DNA from: Anaerolineales bacterium
Lineage (GTDB): Bacteria > Chloroflexota > Anaerolineae > 4572-78 > J111
NCBI GenBank assembly: GCA_015075405.1
Contig: JABTUK010000001.1
Coordinates: forward strand, 434,001 to 498,000
DNA length: 64,000 bases
Direction of reading: 5' to 3'
Under the pieces are notes generated by a model that had not been told where the DNA came from, ran no database searches, and saw only the letters and a list, made by a program, of their open reading frames with translations. Of this stretch, positions 7,589 through 15,264 are shown one piece after another; within the stretch, counting starts at the first letter, position 1; each line of letters opens with the position of its first letter. Position numbers and translations under genes: made by a program.

Positions 7589-8251
7589 ATGAACAATCCA
7601 GAACTAACCATCCAAACCATCCGGGAAGCGTTCGGTCAGAATGAATATCCGGGGGATAATTTTCTCCAGGGCAGTTTTGAAGGGTGCGAACCTTATGAGG
7701 AAATCGAGCCTTTCAAGGGGAAAAGTGACTGGCAAATCGTAGCCCCATCCCTACTCGACCAGCATTATACGGCCCTCAGCTTCTTCTCCGAAGCCGGGCT
7801 GAGGTTCTTTCTGCCGGCCTATCTCATTGCCGATTTGCGAGATGAACTGCAAACCGCCGAGCCGTTGTTTGTGTTAATCCACGGCTTTAGCGAGGTCACA
7901 ATAGAACACCAAACCAAAACGCGGCTGTTCAAGCGTACCACCGGTCAAACGGTTCTGCTGAACCCTCGCCGCTATGGGGCCATGACCTTTTACGATTATG
8001 CCCGTTTCCGTCTGTCCATCTTTACCAGAGAAGAAGCCCAGGCTATCGTCGCTTATCTGCATTACAAACAAGCGGCCGATCCTTACCAACTACACCGGCA
8101 AGAAATTGAGGCCGCGCTTAATCTGTATTGGCTGGAGCGGGCCAAAAACGCTCCTTCAGCCGCCAGCCTGCGGCAGCACCTCGCCGAAGAGGCCGAGTAC
8201 CTGGCAGCCATTAGCTCAGATATGGCCGGGCATGGCCCGGGTGAAGCTTAA
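7589..8251 (+). CDS. DUF6714-like protein
   Basis: The protein has 220 residues. The N-terminal 125 residues resemble DUF6714: TIQTIREAFGQNEYPGDNFL, then the SDWQIVAPSLLDQHYTALSFFSEAGLRFFLPAYLIADLRDEL segment. A second conserved-looking stretch (TFYDYARFRLSIFTREEAQAIVAYLHY) precedes an Ala-rich C-terminal helix. No catalytic motif is evident. It abuts the next gene (stop at 8251, start at 8252). Confidence 0.6.
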   Translation: MNNPELTIQTIREAFGQNEYPGDNFLQGSFEGCEPYEEIEPFKGKSDWQIVAPSLLDQHYTALSFFSEAGLRFFLPAYLIADLRDELQTAEPLFVLIHGFSEVTIEHQTKTRLFKRTTGQTVLLNPRRYGAMTFYDYARFRLSIFTREEAQAIVAYLHYKQAADPYQLHRQEIEAALNLYWLERAKNAPSAASLRQHLAEEAEYLAAISSDMAGHGPGEA

Positions 8252-8698
8252 ATGGCGCAGCGCTGCCCTGACTGCGAGGCAGAGTTTCCCAGTGGCGAAC
8301 AGTGCCGGGAGCGGTTTGATCTCTGCCTGGCTAAAGAGTTGGAACATCCCGCCACCTATGGCCTGGTTCACCATCTGACTGTAATTTGTTATATGCTGCA
8401 ACACCAGGGTTATTCACGGCAGGGCTGGCTGGCGTCCAGGGAACTGCTGGTCAAATTTATGCGACAGGGCCAAACCCCGGCTGGGGTTAGACGGCAGAAC
8501 CGTCAAAGGTTAGACAGCGGACGCCGAACGTGGAGTGTAACCCGGGGCGAAAGATTTTCGACCGTCGGGGTAATCTGGACGCGCACCATCGCCGGGGTGC
8601 GGCTGGATAACGCCGAGGTCTACCAGGCCGATATCACCCTCTGGGCCAGGGCGGTGCTGGCCGATACTGAAAACCTTTTACGCAATCAGCCCGTTTAA
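8252..8698 (+). CDS. DUF5946-like zinc-binding protein
   Basis: The protein has 148 residues. It opens with CPDCEAEFPSGEQCRERFDLCLAKELEH and continues GLVHHLTVICYMLQHQGYSRQGW, the Cys/His pattern of DUF5946 proteins. The paired Cys and His residues suggest a metal site. Its function is not known. It is the last gene of the 6233-8698 unit and converges with the gene at 8678-9325, overlapping its 3' end by 21 bp. Confidence 0.65.
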   Translation: MAQRCPDCEAEFPSGEQCRERFDLCLAKELEHPATYGLVHHLTVICYMLQHQGYSRQGWLASRELLVKFMRQGQTPAGVRRQNRQRLDSGRRTWSVTRGERFSTVGVIWTRTIAGVRLDNAEVYQADITLWARAVLADTENLLRNQPV

Positions 8699-9325
8699 GA
8701 CTGCCAGCAGAGTTGTTTGTTCTGCCTGAGTGAGGGGGCTGGCTAAATCCACCGTGCCGGCGGCCAGCGCCGTTTCCAGAACGGTCTGGCTCATTATCTG
8801 GCGGTCCAGCCGCTCTTCAATGCTTTGCAGCCGCTGCGGCGGACGGGTGGGGCTGCTCAAGGCCAGGCGCACATGGCCCGCTACGCGCAGGGTCTCGTGC
8901 AAATCGAGCCGGGCAGCCAGCCAGCTTTCCCCTTCGGTCACGGCAAAATGGTAGCGCCCGCCCACATTCAAGGGTGGCAGGCGTAGGGCTGCCAGGGGTG
9001 CTCGCTCCGGCGGCAGGCTGGCCCGGTAGCTCAAAAAGCCGGGCAGCGGCAGCACCCGCCGATCTTCGCCTATCTGGGCATGCACCTCGGCGTCCAGCGT
9101 GAGCAGCGCGGTGAGCAGCGGGTAACTTTCCGGCCCGCCGGTGTAATGCAACGTCTCGGCCAGAGAGATGCAGCAGGTAGCAGGTAGCAGGTAGCAGGTT
9201 GTAGTTAGGGCGGCGTGTAATATGCCGGCGGCGAAGGCGGCCAGGGTTTCATCCTCTAGCAGTTGGGCCAGGGTTGCGCCGGTTGAAAGATACAAACCGT
9301 CGGGTTGTTCAAAGGTTGCTGTCAT
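8678..9325 (-). CDS. Truncated FAD-binding (CoxM/xanthine dehydrogenase medium subunit-like) protein
   Basis: About 215 residues from the ATG at 9325. The segment LYLSTGATLAQLLEDETLA resembles the middle of CoxM-type FAD subunits. LTLDAEVHA...RRVLPLPGFL and the C-terminal VRLALSSPTRPPQRLQSIEERL also fit that family. The first ~60 residues of the fold, which hold the FAD phosphate-binding loop, are missing, and the canonical IRN-TLGG motif is replaced. A heptamer repeat (9171-9204) is translated as TCYLLPATCC inside it. No CoxL/CoxS partner is nearby. It is probably a decaying or repurposed gene. Confidence 0.45.
   Translation of the reverse strand: MTATFEQPDGLYLSTGATLAQLLEDETLAAFAAGILHAALTTTCYLLPATCCISLAETLHYTGGPESYPLLTALLTLDAEVHAQIGEDRRVLPLPGFLSYRASLPPERAPLAALRLPPLNVGGRYHFAVTEGESWLAARLDLHETLRVAGHVRLALSSPTRPPQRLQSIEERLDRQIMSQTVLETALAAGTVDLASPLTQAEQTTLLAVLNGLIA
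9171..9204. repeat. Intragenic heptamer repeat (gtagcag)n
   Basis: About four copies of the 7-bp unit GTAGCAG lie inside the reading frame of the FAD-domain gene. The same unit occurs in intergenic arrays at 29886, 32655, 51230 and 58086. Confidence 0.85.
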
Positions 9326-9343
9326 CAATCCAAAATCCAAAAT

Positions 9344-11416
9344 CTACTTGCAGCCATTGGGATCAACAGTGATGGGCAGCGTGACTTCGCCAAAGGTGGG
9401 AAACTGGTTATCCCGCACCTGATACAAATTGACCACCAAATTCACACCGGGCAACGCTGCCGGCTGGCGGATGAGCATGTCCACTTCGTCGCGCACAATT
9501 TCACCCGGCCTGATCTGCGAGGTGGGCAGGTAGCCGCGCATCAGGCCCAAATGGTCGTTTTTGTCCAGCACCGTTTCGCCCCCTAGAGGCTGCACCGCCA
9601 CAAAATAATCCTGGTCAAGCGGCTGCTCAACCCGCCAGAAGAGGGTCAGGCGCAAAAAACAACCGGTCCGTTTGCGGCTGATCTGCTCGTGGTAGGCAAT
9701 AATCGAAGCCTGACCGTCGAGAAATTGGCCGGGCGGAACCTGGGTCCAAGCTTCCTTTTCGGGCAGAACAGCGGGCATGGGCCGGGGCAGTAACTCCCAC
9801 AGATAGGGATGACCGGTCGGGGCCAGGAAAATCTGGCCGCTTTTGGTAGCCGCCGACAGCCAGGGGATAAAGTTCAGATCAATGGTTTCAATATCCACCA
9901 GCACCCGCCGGCCGCTGTCAAACCGCTCTTGCAGCAGGGCAATACTGGCCTGCTCCGGCATCCGGCTAAGCCTGGTCGTCGAAAGCGGCTCGACCGGCTG
10001 GCCCAACACCACCTGAGCGTAAATAAAATCGGGCAGCACACTGTTATCCTGGCCGATAATAGTCAAGGGTGTGCCGGCTCTGGCCATGGCGACGACCTCT
10101 TCCACCAAATCCTCGGCCTGCCAGTCGCCGCTCAGGTTGACCTCTTCATAATTGGCCGCCGCCAGGGGCCGAAAGATAAGGTAAGCGCCCGCCGCCAGCC
10201 CCAGCGACAGCGCCGCCCGGACGGTGACTCGCAGCCAGCGGTCTCTAATGGCCTCGCCCCGGATACGGATAGCGCCCACCAGCCATTGGATAAGATAGCC
10301 GGTCAGCACGCCCAGGCCAATGCAAAGGGTCAGAGTGAGCGGAATGAGCATGCTGTCCAGATCGGCCACGTGATAGGCTACACCAAAAAAGACAAAGGCC
10401 AGCAGCGGCGGGCCAAACAGGAACAACCGGCGACCGGTGAGAAGCAGCCCCACCAGCCCCACAAGTACGCCAAAAACCGTTATCTGGCTGGCCTGCTGCC
10501 ACAGCAACCCTTCCAGTGCCTGGCCCCAATCGGCCAGTGTAGCCGGGATTTGCACCAGGCCCCACCACTCACGGGTCAAGACCACAAACCAAAAGGTATT
10601 CCAGTCGGATGTGTTGGCGTACAGCCAGGTTTGGTCCACCCGGTACGCGGCGGCCCAGGGCAGGTAGAGGTACGACAGTAGGGGCAAAGCCGCGGCAATG
10701 GCCAATACCACCCAGCGCAGACCCAAAATCAGCACCCACCCCCGGCCGCGGTCGGTTTCGGCCAGGGTTTTGAGCAGCACCCACAAAGCAATGGTTGGCA
10801 GCAGGATGAGGGCCGTGCGATGGTGCGCAAGGCCGGCCCCTACCGCCAAGCCCAACGCCATCAGCCGCCGTTCAGTGGGCGCGTCGGCCCAGTAGAGCGC
10901 CAGCCAGTAAGTAAAGGCAAAAATAAAGGCGTTCAGGCTGTAGACCTCGGCCATAATGGCGCCGCGCCAAAAAATAAAGCTGATCCCCAGGACTACGCTG
11001 GCTAAAATTGCCCCCACCCGGTCTTTGGTCAGCTTCCAGACGGTAAAGTAGACAAAAATCAGGCTTAACAGGCTGGTGATGGTTGACCAAAAGGTGACGC
11101 GCCAGGCGACCGAGGTTTCGGCCAGGCCGGGCAGCAGGCCCACCAGCCTGACAAAAATATTGACCAGCAGGGTGTAAAGCGGATAACCGGGCGAGTGTGG
11201 CACGCCCCAGGTGCTGCCCGTAATTTGCAGCACTGCCGAATCCCAGCCTTCGATGATCCACGAACTCATACCCGGCGGCATAGTCTGCCAGTAGAGCCAG
11301 GCGCACCCGCCCACCACCGGAATCAATTCCCAGGGCCAGTATAATAAGAGCAGCAATCGTTGCCAGCTCAGCAGTGAAGGGGCGACACGCGCTTGAGTAA
11401 CCATTGGGCCTATCAT
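9344..11416 (-). CDS. DUF2723 polytopic membrane protein, GT-C glycosyltransferase-like
   Basis: The protein has 690 residues with about ten hydrophobic helices in the first 430. The early motif EGWDSAVLQITGSTWGVPHSPGYPLYTLL is the DUF2723/TMEM260 signature, in which an acidic residue in the first periplasmic loop and H-x-PGYP are conserved. TMEM260 is an O-mannosyltransferase, so lipid-linked sugar transfer outside the membrane is plausible here but not proven. The C-terminal ~250 residues are soluble and probably extracytoplasmic. An ATG at 11404 is an equally good start. Its stop is separated from the next gene by an atccaaa heptamer repeat. Confidence 0.75.
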   Translation of the reverse strand: MIGPMVTQARVAPSLLSWQRLLLLLYWPWELIPVVGGCAWLYWQTMPPGMSSWIIEGWDSAVLQITGSTWGVPHSPGYPLYTLLVNIFVRLVGLLPGLAETSVAWRVTFWSTITSLLSLIFVYFTVWKLTKDRVGAILASVVLGISFIFWRGAIMAEVYSLNAFIFAFTYWLALYWADAPTERRLMALGLAVGAGLAHHRTALILLPTIALWVLLKTLAETDRGRGWVLILGLRWVVLAIAAALPLLSYLYLPWAAAYRVDQTWLYANTSDWNTFWFVVLTREWWGLVQIPATLADWGQALEGLLWQQASQITVFGVLVGLVGLLLTGRRLFLFGPPLLAFVFFGVAYHVADLDSMLIPLTLTLCIGLGVLTGYLIQWLVGAIRIRGEAIRDRWLRVTVRAALSLGLAAGAYLIFRPLAAANYEEVNLSGDWQAEDLVEEVVAMARAGTPLTIIGQDNSVLPDFIYAQVVLGQPVEPLSTTRLSRMPEQASIALLQERFDSGRRVLVDIETIDLNFIPWLSAATKSGQIFLAPTGHPYLWELLPRPMPAVLPEKEAWTQVPPGQFLDGQASIIAYHEQISRKRTGCFLRLTLFWRVEQPLDQDYFVAVQPLGGETVLDKNDHLGLMRGYLPTSQIRPGEIVRDEVDMLIRQPAALPGVNLVVNLYQVRDNQFPTFGEVTLPITVDPNGCK

Positions 11417-11479
11417 AAAGCCGACAAGGGGCTTTTGGCAAAAGTTAAAAAGAGCGCCAGCCGACAGCTTTGAAATTGG

Positions 11480-11508
11480 TTGCTTTAGCCGCTGTTTCGG
11501 TGTACTAT
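11480..11508 (+). promoter_or_regulatory. Putative sigma-70 promoter of the antiporter gene
   Basis: TTGCTT (11480-11485), a 17-bp spacer, then TACTAT (11503-11508), 33 bp before the ATG. Confidence 0.4.
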
Positions 11509-11540
11509 ATGGCTGCGCATTTTAATGAAACGGAGAACCC

Positions 11541-12593
11541 ATGAAGTACCTCAACTACATCCTGCTTGTATTTGCTGTCATCGCCATTTTGGCCGAGATT
11601 TTTCACTGGTCGCCGGTAATTATCTTCTTCACAGCGGCGTTGGGCGTAGTCCCTCTGGCCGGCTTTATGGGCAAAGCGACCGAAGAGCTGGCCGTGTATA
11701 CCGGCCCCAAATTGGGCGGTCTGCTCAATGCCACCCTGGGCAATGCCGCGGAGTTGATTATCAGTATCGTCGCCATTCAGGGCGGCCTGCTGGAGCTGGT
11801 TCTGGCTTCTATCACCGGCTCCATTTTGGGCAACTTGCTTTTGATTTTGGGTTTCAGTGTGCTGCTGGGCGGCTTCAAATTTGGTATCCAAACCTTTGAC
11901 CGGCGGCAGGCCACGGTCAATTCGACCATGCTGATCCTGGCCCTGATTGCCCTGGCTGTGCCATCGCTGTTTAACTACAGCATTGATCAGGTGAATCACG
12001 CCGGGGTGGAATATCTGAGTCTGGGCGCATCGGTGGTGATGCTGGTGGTTTATGCCCTGAGCATTGTGTTTTCCTTTAAAATCGCCGACACCTCTGATGA
12101 GTTGGTTGAGTCCCACGAGCACCATCAGCCGGAGTGGAGCCTGCGCACGGCCGTTATTGTGCTGGTTGCGGCTACAGTGGGCATTGCCTATTTGAGCGAG
12201 GTTCTGGTCGGCGCGGTGGAGCCGGTGGTTGAAGAGTTGGGCGTCACCGAATTCTTCCTGGGGATTATCCTGATCCCGCTGGTCGGCAATGTGGCCGAGC
12301 ACGTGGTCGCTATCCAGATGGCCTTAAAGAATAAGATGGAACTGTCGCTGGCAATTTCGCTCGGCTCCAGTTTGCAGGTGGCCCTATTTGTCGCGCCGTT
12401 GCTGGTCTTTATCAGCCTGGCTCTGGGCAATCCACTGACCCTGACATTTAATGTGTTTGAACTCATCGCCCTGTTTGCCGCCTCACTTATCGCCGCGCTG
12501 ATTGCCCTGGACGGCGAAAGCAACTGGCTGGAGGGGGTGCAGTTGTTGGGCGTCTATTTGATTATAGGCATCGGCTTCTTTTTCCTGCCATAA
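11541..12593 (+). CDS. cax: Calcium/proton antiporter, CaCA (CAX) family
   Basis: The protein has 350 residues and about 11 transmembrane helices in two inverted halves. The two alpha-repeat signatures are present: GLLNATLGNAAELIISIVA at about 55-73 and IILIPLVGNVAEHVVAIQMA at about 240-260, both with the conserved acidic residue in GN-AE. An acidic/His loop (DELVESHEHHQPEW) joins the halves. It exports cytosolic Ca2+ in exchange for H+. Start at ATG 11541 with GGAG upstream. It is followed by GC-rich palindromic sequence (12605-12655) that could stop transcription. Confidence 0.92.
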   Translation: MKYLNYILLVFAVIAILAEIFHWSPVIIFFTAALGVVPLAGFMGKATEELAVYTGPKLGGLLNATLGNAAELIISIVAIQGGLLELVLASITGSILGNLLLILGFSVLLGGFKFGIQTFDRRQATVNSTMLILALIALAVPSLFNYSIDQVNHAGVEYLSLGASVVMLVVYALSIVFSFKIADTSDELVESHEHHQPEWSLRTAVIVLVAATVGIAYLSEVLVGAVEPVVEELGVTEFFLGIILIPLVGNVAEHVVAIQMALKNKMELSLAISLGSSLQVALFVAPLLVFISLALGNPLTLTFNVFELIALFAASLIAALIALDGESNWLEGVQLLGVYLIIGIGFFFLP

Positions 12594-12599
12594 GCTGAC

Positions 12600-12672
12600 C
12601 GCCGACTACCCCCACCCCTGCCCTCCCCTTAATAGGGGGAGGGTTATGGGAGGGGGCGCCGTCGGCGGTCGT
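12600..12672. repeat. GC-rich palindrome nested in a gaccgcc/ggcggtc repeat pair
   Basis: Bases ccctccccttaatagggggaggg form a hairpin flanked by gaccgccgac on the left and gtcggcggtc on the right, which pair with each other. It resembles the palindrome inside the oxidase gene at 17812. Confidence 0.7.
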
Positions 12673-12694
12673 TTTTAGAGAAAGGTGACTACGC

Positions 12695-13033
12695 ATGAGC
12701 TTCGGTATTAGCAAAACCATTCCGGCCCAGGATGGGGTTGAAACAGTCAACGCCCTATATAACGGCGCTCTGACCGAATATGAATTCCATATGAAGGGCA
12801 AACCATCCAAATTGAAAGTGGGCGATTACGTTTACACCATTTTCAACGATCAACTGATCGGGCGGCTCAAGATCAAGCAGTTGATTGAAGGGGCCATCAA
12901 CCCGGAGTCGGGCCAGCCGCGCACACTCATCGTCGTCGAAGCGCCGGGAGAGCGGCTGGCTGTGCCTGTTCCCAAAAAAGGCCATCGCGGCACCCGCTAT
13001 TATGATGGGGCCGAGTGGACGACTGATGGTTAG
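12695..13033 (+). CDS. Small hypothetical protein, possibly PUA/ASCH-like
   Basis: The protein has 112 residues, mostly beta by pattern: KPSKLKVGDYVYTIFNDQLIGRLKIKQLIEGAIN then PRTLIVVEAPGERLAVPVPKKGHRGTRYYDG. A V-GDYVYT-(x)-GRLKI arrangement recalls ASCH/PUA-like barrels, but this is weak. A ribosome-binding site (AAAGGTG) precedes the ATG. It is not part of an evident operon and no function is assigned. Confidence 0.55.
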   Translation: MSFGISKTIPAQDGVETVNALYNGALTEYEFHMKGKPSKLKVGDYVYTIFNDQLIGRLKIKQLIEGAINPESGQPRTLIVVEAPGERLAVPVPKKGHRGTRYYDGAEWTTDG

Positions 13034-13086
13034 GCATCCTCATAATTAATCAAATCACAAATAATGAAGCCGGTCAGGAAATGAGG

Positions 13087-13092
13087 TATAAT
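13087..13092 (+). promoter_or_regulatory. Putative -10 box of vapBC
   Basis: A perfect TATAAT lies 48 bp before the antitoxin start. The expected -35 position holds no good match, which is common in autorepressed toxin-antitoxin promoters. Confidence 0.35.
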
Positions 13093-13139
13093 TTTATAGC
13101 CGAGTGTTTGTAAAGAGTTATTGGTCTGTAGGAGACGAA

Positions 13140-13379
13140 ATGTTAGCAATACGTGGTATTTACGATGGCAAAACTTTTAGAGTGTTACCCACAGAACCTC
13201 TGCCTGAAGTGCAGCAGGAAGTTCCTGTGGCTATTATTTTTTTAGAAGATATCCCCTTTGAATCTCAGAAGCGCCAAGAGCAAATTGAAATTGCAGCGCG
13301 AATGCGTACTGCCCGTGAAGCAATGCGCCCCCTCGGCATGAGCGTGAAGGATTTAGTGGAGGAAGGGCGTGAGCGCTAA
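13140..13379 (+). CDS. vapB: VapB-type antitoxin (DUF104/AF2212-like)
   Basis: The protein has 79 residues from the ATG at 13140, which has AGGAG just upstream. The N-terminal beta strand pattern (IRGIYDGKTFRVLPTEPLPEVQQEVPVAIIFLED) is that of AF2212/DUF104 antitoxins. The C-terminal half is a charged helix ending in a MSVKDLVEEGRER segment likely to wrap the toxin. It overlaps the toxin gene by 11 bp, so the pair is translationally coupled. The locus is AT-richer than its neighbours, suggesting acquisition. Confidence 0.8.
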   Translation: MLAIRGIYDGKTFRVLPTEPLPEVQQEVPVAIIFLEDIPFESQKRQEQIEIAARMRTAREAMRPLGMSVKDLVEEGRER

Positions 13380-13827
13380 ACAGATTATCATAGATGCTTC
13401 CGTAGCCTTGAAATGGCGATTACGGGATGAAGAAGCAACAAGCCAGGCCGATGCGCTGTTGGATGATTATTTGGCAGGCAAATTAGGGTTGCTTACCCCC
13501 ACCCTCTTCGATTATGAAATTACAAATGCGCTCAAGGTAGCCGTAACAAAGGGCCGGCTTACCGAAAATGAAGCCATAACCGCGCTGATAGATTTTCAAG
13601 CCTTCAATATCAAACTTTATAATTTTCAAGAGCTTCAGACTCTGACTTTCCGATTAGCTTATCAACATCAACGTTCAGTTTACGATAGCGCCTATTTAGC
13701 ATTAGCCCAATTAAAAGGGCTTTGGTTTTATACTGGGGACAAGCGCCTCTTTAATGCTGTTAGCCAGACTCTAAGCTGGGTAAAATGGGTAGGGGACTAT
13801 CAACTTGAAGTTATTCCAGCGAGTTAA
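13369..13827 (+). CDS. vapC: VapC-type PIN-domain toxin
   Basis: The protein has 152 residues and starts at GTG 13369 inside the antitoxin gene. The PIN acidic residues are in place: Asp9 (IIIDASVALKW), Glu50 (DYEITNALK), Asp106 (SVYDSAYLALA) and Asp124 (YTGDKRLFN). VapC toxins are Mg2+-dependent RNases that cut tRNA or rRNA and are neutralised by the cognate VapB. Full length. It lies 12 bp upstream of asnS, so read-through from the TA promoter into asnS is possible. Confidence 0.9.
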   Translation: MSAKQIIIDASVALKWRLRDEEATSQADALLDDYLAGKLGLLTPTLFDYEITNALKVAVTKGRLTENEAITALIDFQAFNIKLYNFQELQTLTFRLAYQHQRSVYDSAYLALAQLKGLWFYTGDKRLFNAVSQTLSWVKWVGDYQLEVIPAS

Positions 13828-13839
13828 GGAGAACTCAAC

Positions 13840-15177
13840 GTGAGCAACATTGTATCTATCCAAAATATCGCCCAGTATGTGGGCCAGGAAGTCACCATTC
13901 AGGGCTGGCTCTACGCCCGCACCGATAAAGGCAAATTGCAATTTCTCCAGGTGCGCGACGGCACCGGCACGATGCAGGCCGTGCTTTTTCGGGGTAATGT
14001 GCCGGATGAAGTGTTTGAGGCCGGCAAACGGCTGACCCAGGAGTCGGCGTTGATTGTGCAGGGCCTGGTCAAAGAAAACCCGCGTGCGCCAGGTGTGCCG
14101 GGCGGCTATGAAGTGGACGCCACCGACCTGCAAGTGGTCCAAATTGCCGAAGAGTACCCGATTACTCCGAAAGAGCACGGGGTGGAGTTTCTGCTGGAAA
14201 ACCGTCACCTCTGGATTCGCAGCCGTTTGCAGTGGGCCATTCTCCGCCTGCGGGCGACGGTCATGCGGGCCTGCCGCGATTGGCTGGACAGCCACGACTA
14301 CCTGGAGATGTCTACCCCCATTCTCACCCCGGCGGCGGGCGAAGGTACCAGTACCTTGTTTGAAGTAGATTATTTTGGCGACAAAGTTTACCTGGCTCAA
14401 ACCGGTCAGCTTTACAACGAGGCTAACATCTACTCCTTTGGCAAGGTTTACTGCTTTGGGCCGACCTTCCGGGCCGAAAAGAGCAAGACCCGCCGCCACA
14501 TGACCGAATTCTGGATGCTGGAACCGGAAATGGCCTTTTGCGACTTGGACGGCCTGATGGCGATGGAAGAGGAGTTTATGAGTTACATCGTCCAGCGCTG
14601 CCTGGAAGAGCGGGCCAACGAACTGGCCGTGCTGGAGCGGGATACAACGGCTTTGCAGCGGGTCACGCCGCCTTTCCCCCGCATTTCTTACGACGAGGCC
14701 CTGGAGCGTATTAGCAAAATCCGGGCTGAAACCGGCGACGAGGAGCAAAAAGAACTGCTTGCCCTCGAGTGGGGCCAGGATTTTGGCAGCCCCCACGAAA
14801 CTGCGCTGACCCAACAGTTCGATAAACCCATCTTTGTCTACGGCTTCCCAACCATTGCCAAAGCCTTTTACATGGAACCCTGGCCGGGCCGTCCCGAAGT
14901 GTGCAAAAGCGTGGACATGTTGGCCCCCGAAGGCTACGGCGAAATCACCGGCGGCAGCGAGCGCATCAGCGACCCCAATTTGCTGTTACAGCGCATCCAC
15001 CAGCACAACCTGCCGCCCGAAGCCTTCAAATGGTACATTGACCTGCGCCGCTACGGCAGCGTGCCCCACAGCGGCTTCGGCCTCGGCGTCGAGCGCACCG
15101 TCGCCTGGATTGCCGGGATTCACCACGTGCGGGAGACCAATCCGTTTCCGCGGACGTTGGGGCGGGTGTATCCGTAG
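13840..15177 (+). CDS. asnS: Asparaginyl-tRNA synthetase
   Basis: The protein has 445 residues. The N-terminal OB-fold (QEVTIQGWLYARTDKGKLQFLQVRDGTG) binds the anticodon. The class II core shows motif 1 (YLEMSTPILTP), motif 2 (GPTFRAEKSKTRRHMTEFWMLEPEMAF) and motif 3 (GFGLGVERTVAWIAG). The segment after motif 1, TPAAGEGTSTLFEV, favours Asn over Asp specificity. It charges tRNA-Asn in the cytosol. GTG start at 13840 with AAGGAG upstream. The gene ends exactly where a low-GC restriction-modification remnant begins. Confidence 0.95.
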   Translation: MSNIVSIQNIAQYVGQEVTIQGWLYARTDKGKLQFLQVRDGTGTMQAVLFRGNVPDEVFEAGKRLTQESALIVQGLVKENPRAPGVPGGYEVDATDLQVVQIAEEYPITPKEHGVEFLLENRHLWIRSRLQWAILRLRATVMRACRDWLDSHDYLEMSTPILTPAAGEGTSTLFEVDYFGDKVYLAQTGQLYNEANIYSFGKVYCFGPTFRAEKSKTRRHMTEFWMLEPEMAFCDLDGLMAMEEEFMSYIVQRCLEERANELAVLERDTTALQRVTPPFPRISYDEALERISKIRAETGDEEQKELLALEWGQDFGSPHETALTQQFDKPIFVYGFPTIAKAFYMEPWPGRPEVCKSVDMLAPEGYGEITGGSERISDPNLLLQRIHQHNLPPEAFKWYIDLRRYGSVPHSGFGLGVERTVAWIAGIHHVRETNPFPRTLGRVYP

Positions 15178-15253
15178 AATAACCAACCTCAGTGATTATT
15201 CAATGCTTGATCCAATGATAGGGTCTGGCACAACAGTTATGTTAACTGGCTGA
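15178..15253 (+). pseudogene. DNA methyltransferase remnant (motif I only)
   Basis: The frame ending at the TGA 15251-15253 reads NLSDYSMLDPMIGSGTTVMLTG. DPMIGSGTT is the AdoMet-binding motif I of N4-cytosine/N6-adenine DNA methyltransferases. Nothing else of the enzyme remains between the asnS stop and the next gene. It is read as a scrap of the modification gene of the neighbouring restriction system. Confidence 0.55.
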
Positions 15254-15264
15254 GAGATATTTTC

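Noticed and set aside
12545..12810. Minus-strand 82-codon frame over the antiporter 3' end and next gene start
   Set aside because: Crosses a GC-rich palindrome and opposes two better-supported genes.
13771..14814. 347-codon open frame on the minus strand across asnS
   Set aside because: It is the antisense shadow of a strongly conserved synthetase gene and has no recognisable domain or ribosome-binding site.
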